Assembly (NCBI RefSeq): GCF_900094735.1 | Contig: NZ_FMBM01000002.1 | Span: 682,001 to 746,000 of the forward strand | DNA: 64,000 nt | Direction: 5' to 3' | DNA from: Saliniramus fredricksonii | Lineage (GTDB): Bacteria; Pseudomonadota; Alphaproteobacteria; Rhizobiales; Beijerinckiaceae | Part shown: positions 28,943 through 39,266 of the stretch, piece after piece | How the letters are laid out: every line of letters begins with the position of its first letter | Numbering within the stretch: the stretch's first letter is position 1 | The notes under the pieces: generated by a model | Databases searched by the model: none | The model's input: only the letters and a program-made list of their open reading frames with translations | Told to the model about the DNA's origin: nothing | Program-made: the position numbers and the translations under genes

Positions 28943-31243
28943 TCACGCTGCGTGCGGCAGGGCCTGATAGCTGTTGAGCGGCAGGTGGACGAGCACGATC
29001 GTGCCGATGCCGACCTGCGAGCGGATGCGCAGATTGCCGCCATGCAGTTCCGCGAGGGATTTGGCGATGGCAAGGCCGAGCCCGGACCCCTGATAGGTGC
29101 GCGAGAACTCGCTCTCGACCTGCTCGAAGGGGCGGCCGATCTTCTTCATGGCTTCCTGCGGGATGCCGATACCGTCATCTTCCACGTAGAGATTGATCGC
29201 ATCGTTGACCACGCGCGCTCTGAGTGCGATGCGCCCGTTCTCCTCGGTGAACTTGACGGCATTCTGCAGGAGATTGACGAGGATCTGCTGGATGGCGCGC
29301 TCGTCGGCGAAGAGCCGGGCCTGGGGCGCTTTCTCGATGGTGAATTCGAGCCCCTTGGCGCGGGCAAGTTCGCCGATCATGCGCGATGCGCGCTCGATCA
29401 CGTCATCCACCGCGATATCCTGCTTCTCGAGCTTGATGCGTCCGGCCTCGATGCGCGACATGTCGAGGATGTCGTTGATCACCGAGAGCAGATATTCTCC
29501 CGATGAGCGAATATCATGGCAATATTCGCCGTATTTGCCGTTACCCAGCGGACCGAAGACGCCACTTTCCATGACTTCCGCAAAGCCGATGATGGCGTTG
29601 AGGGGCGTGCGCAATTCGTGGCTCATATTGGCGAGGAATTCGGATTTGGCGCGGCTTGCGCCCTCGGCCTCGGCCTTCTGTTCGAGATAGCGCTCGGCCA
29701 GATCGGCGAGTTGCTGGGTCTGGGTTTCGAGCTTCTGGCGGGAAACGCGCAGATCGCTGATGGTGGCCTTGAGGCGGCGCTCGGAATCGAGCAGGCGCTC
29801 CTCCTGGCGCTTGAGCGCGGTAATGTCCGTGCCGACGGAGACATAGCCGCCGTCACCGGTGCGGCGCTCGTTGATCTGCAGCCAGCGCCCGTCCGCGAGC
29901 TCGGCCTCGAAGCTGCGCGCTCCTGTCTCGCGTCCGGCATTGCGGGGCAGTTCCTGCTCGACGATCGGCTGATCGGCTTCCGCCATGACCAGCGCATAGG
30001 CGGTGCCCGGCGCGGCTTTGGCATGGTCGAGCCCGTGCAACTCGCGGAATTTCGAATTGCACAGAACCAGCCGGTTTCCCGAATCCCAGAGCACAAAGGC
30101 CTCCGAGATCGCATCGACCGCGTCGCGCAGGCGCATATCGGCCTCGGCGGTGCGCTGTGCGAGCTGGCGCTGGTCGGTGACATCGACGCAGATCCCGATC
30201 AGATGCCGCGACCCGTCATCCTGATCATCGACGAGCTCGGCCCGCGCGCGCAGCCAGACCCAGCGGCCCTGTATGTCGCGGATACGGAATTCGTGATCGA
30301 CCACCGATGAGCGCGAAGCGGCGAGTTCATCGGCAAGGGCGAAGAAATCCGTGTCGTCGGGGTGAATCAGGCCGTTGACGTCGCCGAAGGAGAGGAATTC
30401 GTCCTCGCGGCTATAGCCGAGCATGGCATACATCGAATCCGACCAGTAGATGCGCCCGCGTGCGATATCCCAGTCCCACAGGCCGCAGCGTCCGCGGTTG
30501 AGAGCGGAATCGATCCGCCGCCCGACCTTCTGGCAGATATGGTCCGCCGTACGCGCCCGCGAGGCTTGCAGGAAATAGGCGGCACCGAGGCCGATCAGAA
30601 CGACGATGGTGGCCGCCAGCAGTGAAAACTGTGACTGGCTGCGTTGCCGGCTCGCGGCAAGGATGCTCTGCGCCGTATGGATCACCGCAAGATGCGCGCC
30701 GTCGCCCAGCGCATGCAGGCTGGCGATCACGGCGGTTTCATCGGGCAGTGTCGCGGAGACGGCACCGGCATCCGCGCTCAGGGCATGCAGGGCCGGATCC
30801 TGCCCGAGCAGGTCGTGCAGGGTGTTGACGCCGGCAGGCCGGTATTTGCCCCCGGCAATTCCGAGAATTGCACCATCGCGATCGGCCAGGGCGAGAAAAC
30901 GGCCTGTCCGGTCGAGCTCGGGGGGGAGTTCCTGCATGAATGTGTCGAGGCCGGCCTGACGCGCATGTTCGGACCTGTCGACGAGGCTGTTGACTGCCAG
31001 CTCACCGATGAGCGTGGCTTCGGTCGCGGCCTGGACAAGGGCCGCCTGATGATCACTGCGGGATTGGAGGAAGACGGTGGTGCCGAGAGTGATGAGGAAG
31101 ATGCCGAGCAGGACGGGAACGGCGCGCTTGAGCCATGGGTCGGCGCGCTCGAGCCGTCCGAGTGCCGGGTGAGCGCCAGCCCCGATGACGCCCAATATGC
31201 TCCCGCCGCGCGCAGAAGCGCACGTTGTCTCCGCGCCGGTCAT
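28943..31243 (-). CDS. PAS sensor histidine kinase, PleC/PdhS type
   Basis: Hybrid-free sensor kinase of about 766 residues. Two membrane helices (near residues 40-60 and about 210-230) flank a periplasmic domain of about 150 residues. Two PAS domains follow, with RCGLWDWDIARGRIYWSDSM and VLWDSGNRLVLCNSKFRELHG, then a coiled coil and the kinase core SEFLANMSHELRTPLNAIIGFAEVMESG with the phospho-His near residue 540, NLLQNAVKFT and GSGLGLAIAKSLAELHGG. The H-box context with FGPLGNGKYGEYCHDIR is typical of the PleC/DivJ/PdhS cell-cycle kinase group acting on DivK. Start ATG 31243; an ATG at 31294 would add 17 residues. Confidence 0.88.
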   Translation of the reverse strand: MTGAETTCASARGGSILGVIGAGAHPALGRLERADPWLKRAVPVLLGIFLITLGTTVFLQSRSDHQAALVQAATEATLIGELAVNSLVDRSEHARQAGLDTFMQELPPELDRTGRFLALADRDGAILGIAGGKYRPAGVNTLHDLLGQDPALHALSADAGAVSATLPDETAVIASLHALGDGAHLAVIHTAQSILAASRQRSQSQFSLLAATIVVLIGLGAAYFLQASRARTADHICQKVGRRIDSALNRGRCGLWDWDIARGRIYWSDSMYAMLGYSREDEFLSFGDVNGLIHPDDTDFFALADELAASRSSVVDHEFRIRDIQGRWVWLRARAELVDDQDDGSRHLIGICVDVTDQRQLAQRTAEADMRLRDAVDAISEAFVLWDSGNRLVLCNSKFRELHGLDHAKAAPGTAYALVMAEADQPIVEQELPRNAGRETGARSFEAELADGRWLQINERRTGDGGYVSVGTDITALKRQEERLLDSERRLKATISDLRVSRQKLETQTQQLADLAERYLEQKAEAEGASRAKSEFLANMSHELRTPLNAIIGFAEVMESGVFGPLGNGKYGEYCHDIRSSGEYLLSVINDILDMSRIEAGRIKLEKQDIAVDDVIERASRMIGELARAKGLEFTIEKAPQARLFADERAIQQILVNLLQNAVKFTEENGRIALRARVVNDAINLYVEDDGIGIPQEAMKKIGRPFEQVESEFSRTYQGSGLGLAIAKSLAELHGGNLRIRSQVGIGTIVLVHLPLNSYQALPHAA

Positions 31244-31514
31244 GCGCAGACCCCCATGGTGTTCGGTTATCTGGTCCCGGGAGACGTGCCGCATCTGCCC
31301 GAATCACACATAATAGAATCCTGTAGAAAATTTTTGTCCAGACTTGCATTCAGCAATTTTTAAGGTTCGCGAAATTCTACGCCGCACGGTTTGAAGCGCT
31401 CGCACTGAGTATGATTCAAGGCTTTGGAATTTCGAATCTATTCGTGATGGCCGTGAAGTCGGACCGAAACGTCTGTCCGGTGATTCGCGCGCAAGGCGTC
31501 ACAATCCCGGAATT

Positions 31515-31540
31515 GCGGCAGCGCACAATGAGGCTGCCGC
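31515..31540 (-). terminator. Hairpin between pepN end and sensor-kinase promoter, possible terminator
   Basis: GCGGCAGC (31515-31522) pairs with GCTGCCGC (31533-31540) over a ten-base loop, 50 bases past the pepN stop. No T-run follows, so this is a weak call. The rest of the 31295-31589 gap holds an AT-rich patch (31310-31370), probably promoter sequence for the kinase gene, and no other feature. Confidence 0.35.
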
Positions 31541-31589
31541 ACTGCGAATTATCCACTGCGGAGGCAAATCACCCGGAACCGGGATCAAG

Positions 31590-34235
31590 TCAGTCGAGCG
31601 TGCGCTGCACGATATCGGCGACGTCGCCGGACAGGCCGTCACGCGATGCGACGCGTTCGAGCGCCGCCTGCGCCTTCGCCCGCCGTCCCGGCTCCATCAT
31701 GCGCCATGAATTGAAGGCGGTCAGCAAGCGGGCCGCGACCTGCGGGTTGCGCGCATCGAGCGCGATCACCTGATCGGCGAGGAAATCATAGCCCGCGCCG
31801 TCCGCCCGGTGGAACTGGGTCGGATTGTTCATGGCGAAGGCGCCGATCAGCGCGCGCACGCGGTTGGGGTTGTTGATGGAGAAGGCGGTATCCTGCATCA
31901 GCTCGGCGATTGCGGCGAGGGTGTCGGGTTCGGCGCGGCCGGATTGCAGCGCGAACCACTTGTCGATGACCAGCGGCTCGTCGTCGAAGCGGTTGCGGAA
32001 ATCGGTGAGCAGGCGCTGACGCAGGGCGTCCGGCACCGTCGGGCTATGGACGGCGCTGGTCAGGGCGGCGAGCCGATCCGTCATGTTGTCGGCATTGTCA
32101 TATTGGGCTGCGAGCGCTTCAATGATTCCCGCAGCATCGGCCTTGACCAGGAGGTCGAGTGCGATGTTGCGCAGTGCCCGCACACCGGCGGACGCGGCAT
32201 CCGGGCTGTAGGGGCCGGCTGCGACCGGTATCGCGCGCAGGGCCTCGAGGCGTGGCGCGAGCGCGCGCGCGATCGTGTCGCGAAGGGCTTCGCGAGCCCG
32301 GTGGATCGCGTCGGGATCGACATCCTTGCCGATCTCCTGAGCGATCTCCGATTCCGGTGGCAGGGTCAGCATCAAGGCTGCGAAGGCGGGATCCTGCGCG
32401 GCTTGCGCATCGAGAAAGCTTCCCAGCGCCTCGGCCAGCGCCTGCGTGGCGGTTTCGCCGGCGGCATCGCCCTCGTCGCGGGCCGCGCGCGTCAGGAGCC
32501 GTGTGGCGACATTCTGGCCCGCCTGCCAGCGGTTGAAGGCGTCGCTGTCATGGCGCACCAGCGTCAGGAGACCGGTATCGTCGAGATCGAGGCTCAGCCG
32601 CACCGGCGCGGAGAAGCCGCGCAGCACGCTTGGCACGGGGCGCGCGTCGACATCCCTGAAAATCAGGCTGTCACTGGAATGACGCAGCACGAAGACGCCG
32701 TCGCTCAGGCCTTCCGCCCGGTGATCGAGCGCCCCGCCATCATGATCGACGAGGCCGAGCGCGATGGGGATGACCAGCGGATCCTTCGTCGGCTGGCCTG
32801 GTGTGGACGGGGTCGATTGCGCGAAATCGAGGCGGTATTGCCGCTTGTCGGAATCGTAATGGCTCGAGACGACGACACGCGGCGTGCCGGCCTGCTCGTA
32901 CCAGAGCGCGAAATGCGTCAGGTCCTGACCCGAGGCTCGCGCAAAACAGGCAAGGAAAGCCTCGACCGTGGTGGCCTCGTTGTCGTGGCGCGCGAAATAC
33001 AGATCCATGCCGCAGGCGAAGGCGTCGTCGCCGAGCAGGATCTTGAGCATGCGGATGATCTCGGCGCCCTTCTCGTAAACGGTCGCCGTGTAGAAGTTGT
33101 TGATCTCGCGGTATTCGCGCGGGCGCACCGGATGGGCCAGCGGGCCGGCATCCTCGGTGAACTGGCGCGCGCGCAGGGTGCGCACCGCGTTGATGCGCTC
33201 GACCGCGCGCGAGCGCTCGTCGCTGGAGAATTCCTGATCGCGGAAGACGGTCAGGCCCTCCTTGAGGCAGAGCTGGAACCAGTCGCGGCAGGTGATGCGG
33301 TTGCCGGTCCAGTTGTGGAAATATTCATGCGCGATGATCGCCTCGATATGCGCGTAATCGGCATCGGTCGCGGTCTCTGGCGAGGCAAGCACGTATTTGT
33401 CGTTGAAGATGTTGAGGCCCTTGTTTTCCATCGCGCCCATGTTGAAATCGGAAACGGCGACGATGTTGAACACGTCGAGATCGTATTCGCGCCCGAACAC
33501 GTCTTCATCCCAGCGCATCGAGCGCTCCAGTGCGTCCAGCGCGTAATGCGCGCGCTCTTGCTTGCCGCTTTCCACGTAAATCGCCAGCCGCACCGCGCGC
33601 CCGCCCTTCGTCACGAAGTCGCGCGTGACGCTGCCCAGATCGCCGCCCACCAGCGCGAAGAGATAGGACGGTTTGGGATGCGGGTCGTCCCAGACGGCGA
33701 AATGACGCCCGCCGGGGAGATCGCCGGCAGCGACGGGGTTGCCATTACCCAGCAGGATCGGCGCCTCTTCGCGGGCAGCTTCGATGCGGGTGGTATAGAC
33801 TGCCATCACGTCGGGGCGGTCGAGGAAATAGGTGATGCGGCGAAAACCTTCCGCCTCACATTGGGTGCAATAGACCCCGTTCGAGCGATACAGCCCCATC
33901 AGCTTGGTGTTGGCGGTGGGATCGATCACCGTCTCGATGGTCAGGCTGAACGCGTCCCGGGGCGGGTTCGCGATGGTGAGCCGGTCCGGCTGGCAGGTAT
34001 AGGCGGTTTCCGCCAGCGTCTCGCCGTTGAGCGCGAGTGCTTCGAGCGCGAGTTCATCCCCATCGAGCGTGAGCGGCGCGCCGGGCGTGCCTTCCGGATT
34101 GGGCCGGATCGCGAGCATGGCCCGCACCTTCGTGGCATGCGCATCAAGGGAAATGTCGAGATCGACCCGGTCGATCAGGTAATCGCTCGGGCGGTATTCC
34201 TCGAGGCGGATCGCGCGGGGGCTCTCGGTACGCAT
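31590..34235 (-). CDS. pepN: Aminopeptidase N
   Basis: Zinc-dependent M1 aminopeptidase of 881 residues, the usual size for bacterial PepN. The exopeptidase motif GAMENKGLNIF precedes the zinc site HEYFHNWTGNRITCRDWFQLCLKEGLTVFRDQEF (HExxH and the third ligand Glu, near residues 300-325). The C-terminal half is the helical domain ending DVADIVQRTLD. The enzyme removes N-terminal residues from peptides in late protein turnover. Start ATG at 34235 has GGAG six bases upstream; 35 earlier in-frame codons look non-coding. Confidence 0.96.
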   Translation of the reverse strand: MRTESPRAIRLEEYRPSDYLIDRVDLDISLDAHATKVRAMLAIRPNPEGTPGAPLTLDGDELALEALALNGETLAETAYTCQPDRLTIANPPRDAFSLTIETVIDPTANTKLMGLYRSNGVYCTQCEAEGFRRITYFLDRPDVMAVYTTRIEAAREEAPILLGNGNPVAAGDLPGGRHFAVWDDPHPKPSYLFALVGGDLGSVTRDFVTKGGRAVRLAIYVESGKQERAHYALDALERSMRWDEDVFGREYDLDVFNIVAVSDFNMGAMENKGLNIFNDKYVLASPETATDADYAHIEAIIAHEYFHNWTGNRITCRDWFQLCLKEGLTVFRDQEFSSDERSRAVERINAVRTLRARQFTEDAGPLAHPVRPREYREINNFYTATVYEKGAEIIRMLKILLGDDAFACGMDLYFARHDNEATTVEAFLACFARASGQDLTHFALWYEQAGTPRVVVSSHYDSDKRQYRLDFAQSTPSTPGQPTKDPLVIPIALGLVDHDGGALDHRAEGLSDGVFVLRHSSDSLIFRDVDARPVPSVLRGFSAPVRLSLDLDDTGLLTLVRHDSDAFNRWQAGQNVATRLLTRAARDEGDAAGETATQALAEALGSFLDAQAAQDPAFAALMLTLPPESEIAQEIGKDVDPDAIHRAREALRDTIARALAPRLEALRAIPVAAGPYSPDAASAGVRALRNIALDLLVKADAAGIIEALAAQYDNADNMTDRLAALTSAVHSPTVPDALRQRLLTDFRNRFDDEPLVIDKWFALQSGRAEPDTLAAIAELMQDTAFSINNPNRVRALIGAFAMNNPTQFHRADGAGYDFLADQVIALDARNPQVAARLLTAFNSWRMMEPGRRAKAQAALERVASRDGLSGDVADIVQRTLD

Positions 34236-34357
34236 GAAGACTCCGTTGCTTGTTGCGAGTTCCGGCTTTCCGGATCCGGCGCGTTGTAGCGCGTTCGATG
34301 CCGCCGCGCCAATGCAGGTGATGCGACAACGGCTCTGCAAATGGTCGGAGACTGGCT

Positions 34358-35554
34358 CTATTTTGTGGCAGCGACCTTGAAATAGCGCATCAGAATTCCG
34401 TGATAGATCGCCGCGAGCCCCTCGAGGTCGGAAATGGCGACGTGTTCATCCACCTTGTGCATGGTCTGGCCGACGAGGCCGAATTCGACCACGGGGCAAT
34501 AGCTGTTGATGAAGCGCGCATCCGAGGTGCCGCCGGTGGTGGAGAGTTGCGGGCGGATGCCTGTCTGAGCCTCGATCGCATCCTGCACGAAGCCGGTGAA
34601 GGCGTCGGGCGGTGTCAGGAAGGCGATCGCGTTGGTCGGCTCCAGATCGAGCCGGTAGGTGACTTCGTTGCCCGCCGCCTCGCGCAGCCGCCGGTCGATC
34701 TCGGCGGCAAGTGTTTCGGGCGTCCAGATATCGTTGAAGCGCACGTTGAATACGGCGCGCGCCTCGCCCGGGATCACGTTCGTCGCCGGATTGCCGACAT
34801 CGAGTGTGGTGATTTCGAGATTGGTGGCGTCGAAATGCGCGGTGCCCGTATCGAAGGGCGCGGCCTTGAGCGCGGCGAGCAGGCGCACCATGCCGTCGAT
34901 CGGATTGCGGGCGAGATGCGGATAGCCGACATGGCCCTGCACGCCCTCCACGGTGATGGCGCCCGTGAGCGAGCCGCGCCGGCCGATCTTGATCATGTCG
35001 CCGAGATTGTGCGGATTTGTCGGCTCGCCGAGCAGGCAATGATCGAAACGCTCGCCGCGTTTATGCGCCCATTCCAGCAGCTTGACCGAGCCGTTGATCG
35101 CCGGGCCTTCCTCGTCCCCGGTGATCAGGAAGGCGATGGAACCGTTGAAATCGGGATGGCGCCTGATGAAGCCGAGCACGGCTGAGAGCATCGCCGCGAT
35201 GGCGCCCTTCATGTCCACCGCGCCGCGCCCGTAGAGCATGCCGCCTTCGGTCTCGCCCGCGAAGGGCGGATGCCGCCAGGCACCCTCGTCGCCGGGCGGC
35301 ACCACATCGGTATGGCCGGCGAAGACCAGAAGCGGGCTCTTGGTGCCGTAGCGGGCGTAGAGATTTTCCACATCCGGCGTCTCGCGCTCGGAAAAGACCG
35401 GGCGCGAGATCGTGAACCCGGCTTGCTTCAGAGCATCGGCGACAACACCCAGCGCGCCGCCTTCCTCGGGCGTCACTGAGGGACAGCGGATCAGAGCCTG
35501 CGCGAAGGCGAGTGCGGAGGGCAGATCGGGTGCCGGTGCGTCGCTGGTCATCAT
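34358..35554 (-). CDS. dapE: Succinyl-diaminopimelate desuccinylase
   Basis: Dinuclear zinc enzyme of 398 residues of the M20 family that removes succinate from N-succinyl-LL-diaminopimelate in lysine and cell-wall synthesis. Metal and catalytic motifs: [41 protein letters not shown], and [12 protein letters not shown] near the end with the last metal ligand His. Tandem ATGs at 35554 and 35551 follow CCGGAG. dapD lies 11 bases upstream on the same strand, so dapD-dapE form an operon. Confidence 0.96.
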   Translation of the reverse strand: MMTSDAPAPDLPSALAFAQALIRCPSVTPEEGGALGVVADALKQAGFTISRPVFSERETPDVENLYARYGTKSPLLVFAGHTDVVPPGDEGAWRHPPFAGETEGGMLYGRGAVDMKGAIAAMLSAVLGFIRRHPDFNGSIAFLITGDEEGPAINGSVKLLEWAHKRGERFDHCLLGEPTNPHNLGDMIKIGRRGSLTGAITVEGVQGHVGYPHLARNPIDGMVRLLAALKAAPFDTGTAHFDATNLEITTLDVGNPATNVIPGEARAVFNVRFNDIWTPETLAAEIDRRLREAAGNEVTYRLDLEPTNAIAFLTPPDAFTGFVQDAIEAQTGIRPQLSTTGGTSDARFINSYCPVVEFGLVGQTMHKVDEHVAISDLEGLAAIYHGILMRYFKVAATK

Positions 35555-35565
35555 CCCGCTCCGGG

Positions 35566-36408
35566 TCAGTCGCGCAGGAGCTCGTTGATGCTGGTCTTCT
35601 CGCGGGTCTGCGCATCGACGCGCTTGACGATCACGGCGCAGGAGAGCGACGGGCCGGGCGTACCATCGGGGAAGGGCTTGCCGGGCATCGTCCCGGGGAC
35701 AACGACGGAGTAGGGCGGCACCTTGCCCCGGAAAATCTCGCCCGTGGTGCGATCGACGATCTTCGTCGAGCCGGAGAGGAAGACGCCCATGGAGAGCACG
35801 GAACCCTCGCCGACAATCACGCCCTCGACCACTTCGGAGCGCGCGCCGATGAAGCAATTGTCCTCGATGATGGTCGGGTTGGCCTGTAGCGGCTCCAGCA
35901 CGCCGCCGATGCCGACGCCGCCAGACAGATGCACGTTCTTGCCGATCTGCGCGCAGGAGCCGACGGTGGCCCAGGTATCGACCATGGTGCCCTCATCGAC
36001 ATAGGCGCCGAGATTGACGAAGGACGGCATCAGAACGACGCCTTTGGCGATATGCGAGCCACGGCGCACGACGCAATTGGGCACCGCGCGAAAGCCTGCC
36101 TCCTTGAAGCGCGCCGCGTCCCAGGCATCGAACTTGGAGGCGACCTTGTCCCACCAGACCGACTGGCCCGGCCCGCCGGCAATGACTGCCATGTCGTTGA
36201 GGCGGAAGGAGAGCAGCACGGCCTTCTTCAGCCATTGATGCACGACCCAGTCATCACCCTGCTTCTCGGCAACGCGGGCCTTGCCGGAATCGAGCATGGC
36301 AAGGGCGGTTTCGACGGCCTCGCGCACCGCGCCGGTGGTGGCGGCGGAAACGGAGGCGCGATCCTCCCAGGCGGCATCGATGGTGGCGGCGAGATCGGCG
36401 TGAGACAT
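35566..36408 (-). CDS. dapD: 2,3,4,5-tetrahydropyridine-2,6-dicarboxylate N-succinyltransferase
   Basis: Left-handed beta-helix acyltransferase of 280 residues that succinylates tetrahydrodipicolinate in the lysine/diaminopimelate pathway, one step group before DapE. Hexapeptide repeats run through [30 protein letters not shown] and [19 protein letters not shown]; substrate-binding [10 protein letters not shown] and VVPGTMPGK are also seen. Start ATG at 36408 follows GGAGCGCTCATC. It leads the dapD-dapE operon and is divergent from the hydrolase gene at 36627. Confidence 0.96.
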   Translation of the reverse strand: MSHADLAATIDAAWEDRASVSAATTGAVREAVETALAMLDSGKARVAEKQGDDWVVHQWLKKAVLLSFRLNDMAVIAGGPGQSVWWDKVASKFDAWDAARFKEAGFRAVPNCVVRRGSHIAKGVVLMPSFVNLGAYVDEGTMVDTWATVGSCAQIGKNVHLSGGVGIGGVLEPLQANPTIIEDNCFIGARSEVVEGVIVGEGSVLSMGVFLSGSTKIVDRTTGEIFRGKVPPYSVVVPGTMPGKPFPDGTPGPSLSCAVIVKRVDAQTREKTSINELLRD

Positions 36409-36626
36409 GATGAGCGCTCCGGCATGACGGTTTGTTGCGCGCTCATTAGCAACAAGCGTACGGCTTGGGTAGAGGCGAATGAGTCGTGACCCGCCACGCG
36501 GTTTGCTCATGGCGCCTGTCGCATCGCGGCCATTGCGCAAACGGGCGCGCCTGGTCCATACCCTGTGCGAGGCGGTGCAGCCGCTTCGCACGTGATCGAC
36601 GACAATTCATTCGGGCCATATCGACC

Positions 36627-37394
36627 ATGCAGAGCTTTTCATCCGACGGCGTGCGCATCGCCTTCATCGACGTCGCCGCCGAGGGCGAGGATCGCGGCGA
36701 GCCGATCATTCTGATCCACGGTTTCGCTTCCAACCATGCCGTCAACTGGGTGAACACCCTGTGGGTGAAGACGCTCGCGCGGGCCGGGCGCCGCGTCATC
36801 GCGCTCGATAATCGCGGCCACGGGCAGAGCGAGAAGCTTTATGATCCCGCCGCCTATGACAGCTTCATCATGGCCGAGGATGCGCGCCGGCTGCTCGATC
36901 ATCTCGACATTCCCCGCGCCGACGTCATGGGCTATTCCATGGGCGCGCGGATCAGCTCCCATCTCGCGCTGGCCCATCCCGACCGGGTGCGCAGCCTGCT
37001 GATGGGCGGGCTCGGGATCCATCTCGTCGAGGGTGTGGGCCTGCCGATGGGCATCGCCGATGCGATGGAAGTCGCCTCCGCCGACGAGCTCACCGATCCG
37101 CTGCAGCGGATGTTTCGCCTCTTCGCCGAGCAGACCGGGAGCGATCTGAAGGCGCTCGCCGCCTGCATTCGTGGCTCACGCCAGACGCTGACCCGGGCCG
37201 AGATCGAGCGCATCACGGTGCCGACCCTGATCAGCGTCGGCACCAAGGACGAAATCGCCGGCTCGCCGCATAAGCTCGCGGCGCTGATGCCGGATGCGCA
37301 GGCGCTCGATATTCCCGGCCGCGACCACAACCTTGCCGTCGGCGACAAGGCCCACCGCGCCGGTGTGCTGCAATTCCTGGATGAACGCGCGTGA
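36627..37394 (+). CDS. Alpha/beta hydrolase
   Basis: Alpha/beta-hydrolase of 255 residues. ILIHGFASN supplies the oxyanion loop, VIALDNRGHGQSEK the strand-4 turn, and the nucleophile elbow is GYSMG with Ser104. The acid and histidine are likely in VGTKDEIAG and GRDHNLAVG. No signal peptide. Substrate unknown; esterase or C-C hydrolase are both possible. No convincing ribosome site precedes the ATG at 36627. Its stop overlaps the GTG of the next hydrolase gene (GTGA), so the two are coupled. Confidence 0.82.
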   Translation: MQSFSSDGVRIAFIDVAAEGEDRGEPIILIHGFASNHAVNWVNTLWVKTLARAGRRVIALDNRGHGQSEKLYDPAAYDSFIMAEDARRLLDHLDIPRADVMGYSMGARISSHLALAHPDRVRSLLMGGLGIHLVEGVGLPMGIADAMEVASADELTDPLQRMFRLFAEQTGSDLKALAACIRGSRQTLTRAEIERITVPTLISVGTKDEIAGSPHKLAALMPDAQALDIPGRDHNLAVGDKAHRAGVLQFLDERA

Positions 37395-38281
37395 CGATCA
37401 GCTTCACCGGAGCCCATGACAACCGCCTCGTCGGTGATGAATTCTTCGCCGGGGAGCAGGCTGCGCGCGCATCGGCCCCGACGGCGCTGCTGCTGCATGG
37501 CGGCGGGCAGACGCGTCACGCCTGGGGCGGAACGGCCGAGCGCCTCGCCGGGCGCGGCTGGCGGGCAATCGCCCTCGACCAGCGCGGCCATGGCGAGAGC
37601 GACTGGCTCGCTTCCGGTGCCTACGGCTTTCGCGATTTCGGCGCCGATGCGCGCCGCGTCGCGCAGGTGCTGATGCAGGATGGCGGGCGGGCACCCGTCG
37701 CCATCGGCGCCTCGCTCGGTGGTCTCGCTTCGATCCTCGCGCTGGGTGACGACCCGCAGGCCGCGCCATGTTTTCGCGCGCTGGTCCTCGTCGATATCGT
37801 GCCGCAGATGGATCCGCGCGGGGTGGACCGTATCCAGACCTTCATGATGGCGCAGGCGCGCGAGGGTTTCGCGACGATCGACGCGGCGGCGGATGCGGTG
37901 GCGCGCTACCTGCCGCACCGCCCCCGCCCGCGCTCGCTCGACGGTCTGCGCAAGAACCTGCGCCGCGCCGATGACGGGCGCTGGTACTGGCACTGGGACC
38001 CTGCTTTCCTCGACGGGCCCGGCTCGGTCAATGCCGACTGGCGCGAATCGGAGGCGGCTTTACATCGATGCGCCCGTGCGATCCGGGTTCCGGTTCTGCT
38101 GGTGCGCGGCGGTTCCAGCGAACTCGTCACACCCGAGGCGGCGCAGGCGTTTCGCGAACTGGTGCCGCATGCGCAGTTTATCGACGTGGCGCAGGCACGC
38201 CACATGGTGGCGGGTGATCGCAACGATGTGTTTTCCAATGCGGTCGAAAGCTTCTTGGATCGGCTCGATCAAGGCTTATAA
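37391..38281 (+). CDS. Alpha/beta hydrolase, second of a coupled pair
   Basis: Alpha/beta-hydrolase of 296 residues starting at a GTG that overlaps the previous stop. LLLHGGGQTRHAWG gives the oxyanion loop, IALDQRGHGESDW the conserved turn, GASLGG the nucleophile elbow with Ser108, and ARHMVAGD the catalytic His. The ARYLPHRPRP and RWYWHWDPAF cap-domain segments recall the peroxidase/epoxide-hydrolase-like branch of alpha/beta hydrolases. It shares only fold-level similarity with its neighbour, so they are not a recent duplication. A promoter for cysE seems to lie in its last codons. Confidence 0.82.
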   Translation: MTISFTGAHDNRLVGDEFFAGEQAARASAPTALLLHGGGQTRHAWGGTAERLAGRGWRAIALDQRGHGESDWLASGAYGFRDFGADARRVAQVLMQDGGRAPVAIGASLGGLASILALGDDPQAAPCFRALVLVDIVPQMDPRGVDRIQTFMMAQAREGFATIDAAADAVARYLPHRPRPRSLDGLRKNLRRADDGRWYWHWDPAFLDGPGSVNADWRESEAALHRCARAIRVPVLLVRGGSSELVTPEAAQAFRELVPHAQFIDVAQARHMVAGDRNDVFSNAVESFLDRLDQGL

Positions 38282-38282
38282 T
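38255..38282 (+). promoter_or_regulatory. Possible sigma-70 promoter for cysE
   Basis: TTGGAT (38255-38260), a 16-base spacer and a perfect TATAAT (38277-38282), about 40 bases upstream of the cysE ATG. The -35 box matches TTGACA at only three positions. It overlaps the end of the upstream hydrolase gene, which would let cysE be expressed independently. Confidence 0.45.
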
Positions 38283-38323
38283 AAGAGGAATGCGCGTATT
38301 GCGCAGAACGGGAGGACAGGCCG

Positions 38324-39172
38324 ATGGCGCGGACGCAAACGAAGAGCGATGCCGCCGTTTCGCAGCGGCGCGGCGTGGTCGGGAATCTCGATCCGATCTG
38401 GGATCAGGTCCGGCATGAGGCTGAAGCGGTTGCGCGCAACGAATCGGCGCTCACCAATTTCGTGCTCACCAGCGTGCTGAATCAGCCCTCGCTCGAAGCG
38501 GCGGTGATTCACCGGGTGGCGTCGCGGCTGGCGCATCCCGCGCTCTCGGCGGATCTGATCAGCCAGACCTATATGGAAGCCGTCCAGGACGAGCCGGGCA
38601 TCGGCGCGGCCTTTCGCGCCGATATCATCGCCGTGATCGACCGGGATCCGGCCTGCACGCGGCTGATCGAGCCCTTGCTCTACTTCAAGGGGTTTCACGC
38701 CATCCAGACCTATCGTCTGGCGCATTGGCTCTGGCATCGCGGGCGGCGCGATCTGGCGCTCTATCTGCAGAGCGTCTCCTCCGAGACCTTCCAGACCGAC
38801 ATCAATCCACAGGCGACGATCGGCAAGGGAATCTTCCTCGATCACGCCACCGGCCTCGTCGTCGGTGCAACGGCGAGCGTCGATGACGATGTCTCGATCC
38901 TGCAGGATGTGACGCTCGGCGGCACCGGCAAGGAGAGCGGGGATCGCCATCCCAAGATTCGCTGCGGCGTGCTGATCGGGGCCGGGGCCAAGATCCTGGG
39001 CAATATCGAGGTTGGCCATTGCGCCCGCGTCGCCGCCGGCTCCGTGGTGCTTGAACCCGTGCCCCATAATACGACGGTCGCCGGCGTTCCCGCCCGCGTC
39101 GTCGGCACGGCGGGTTGCGCCGAGCCGGCGCGGACGATGGACCAGATTCTGGCCGAGAAGCAGGGGCGCTGA
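38324..39172 (+). CDS. cysE: Serine O-acetyltransferase
   Basis: First enzyme of cysteine biosynthesis; it transfers acetyl from acetyl-CoA to L-serine. Length 282. N-terminal helical domain then the left-handed beta-helix: PLLYFKGFHAIQTYRLAHWLW, DINPQATIGKGIFLDHATGLVVG with the catalytic His, and the VTLGGTGKESGDRHPKI loop. The C-terminal tail after GVPARVVG is the usual CysK-binding region. GGGAGGACAGGCCG precedes the ATG. DUF3126 follows, as often seen in Hyphomicrobiales. Confidence 0.95.
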   Translation: MARTQTKSDAAVSQRRGVVGNLDPIWDQVRHEAEAVARNESALTNFVLTSVLNQPSLEAAVIHRVASRLAHPALSADLISQTYMEAVQDEPGIGAAFRADIIAVIDRDPACTRLIEPLLYFKGFHAIQTYRLAHWLWHRGRRDLALYLQSVSSETFQTDINPQATIGKGIFLDHATGLVVGATASVDDDVSILQDVTLGGTGKESGDRHPKIRCGVLIGAGAKILGNIEVGHCARVAAGSVVLEPVPHNTTVAGVPARVVGTAGCAEPARTMDQILAEKQGR

Positions 39173-39266
39173 CGCAGCGTGACGCGATCCGCCTGCGGCG
39201 GGTTGCGCCGGCCCGCGCAACATGGCAAGCCGTTCGCGTCCCCAAATCAGAAAAGCGGAGCAACTG

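Noticed and set aside
31809-34289. 826-codon frame opposite pepN
   Set aside because: Shadow of pepN in high-GC DNA; no motif, no ribosome site.
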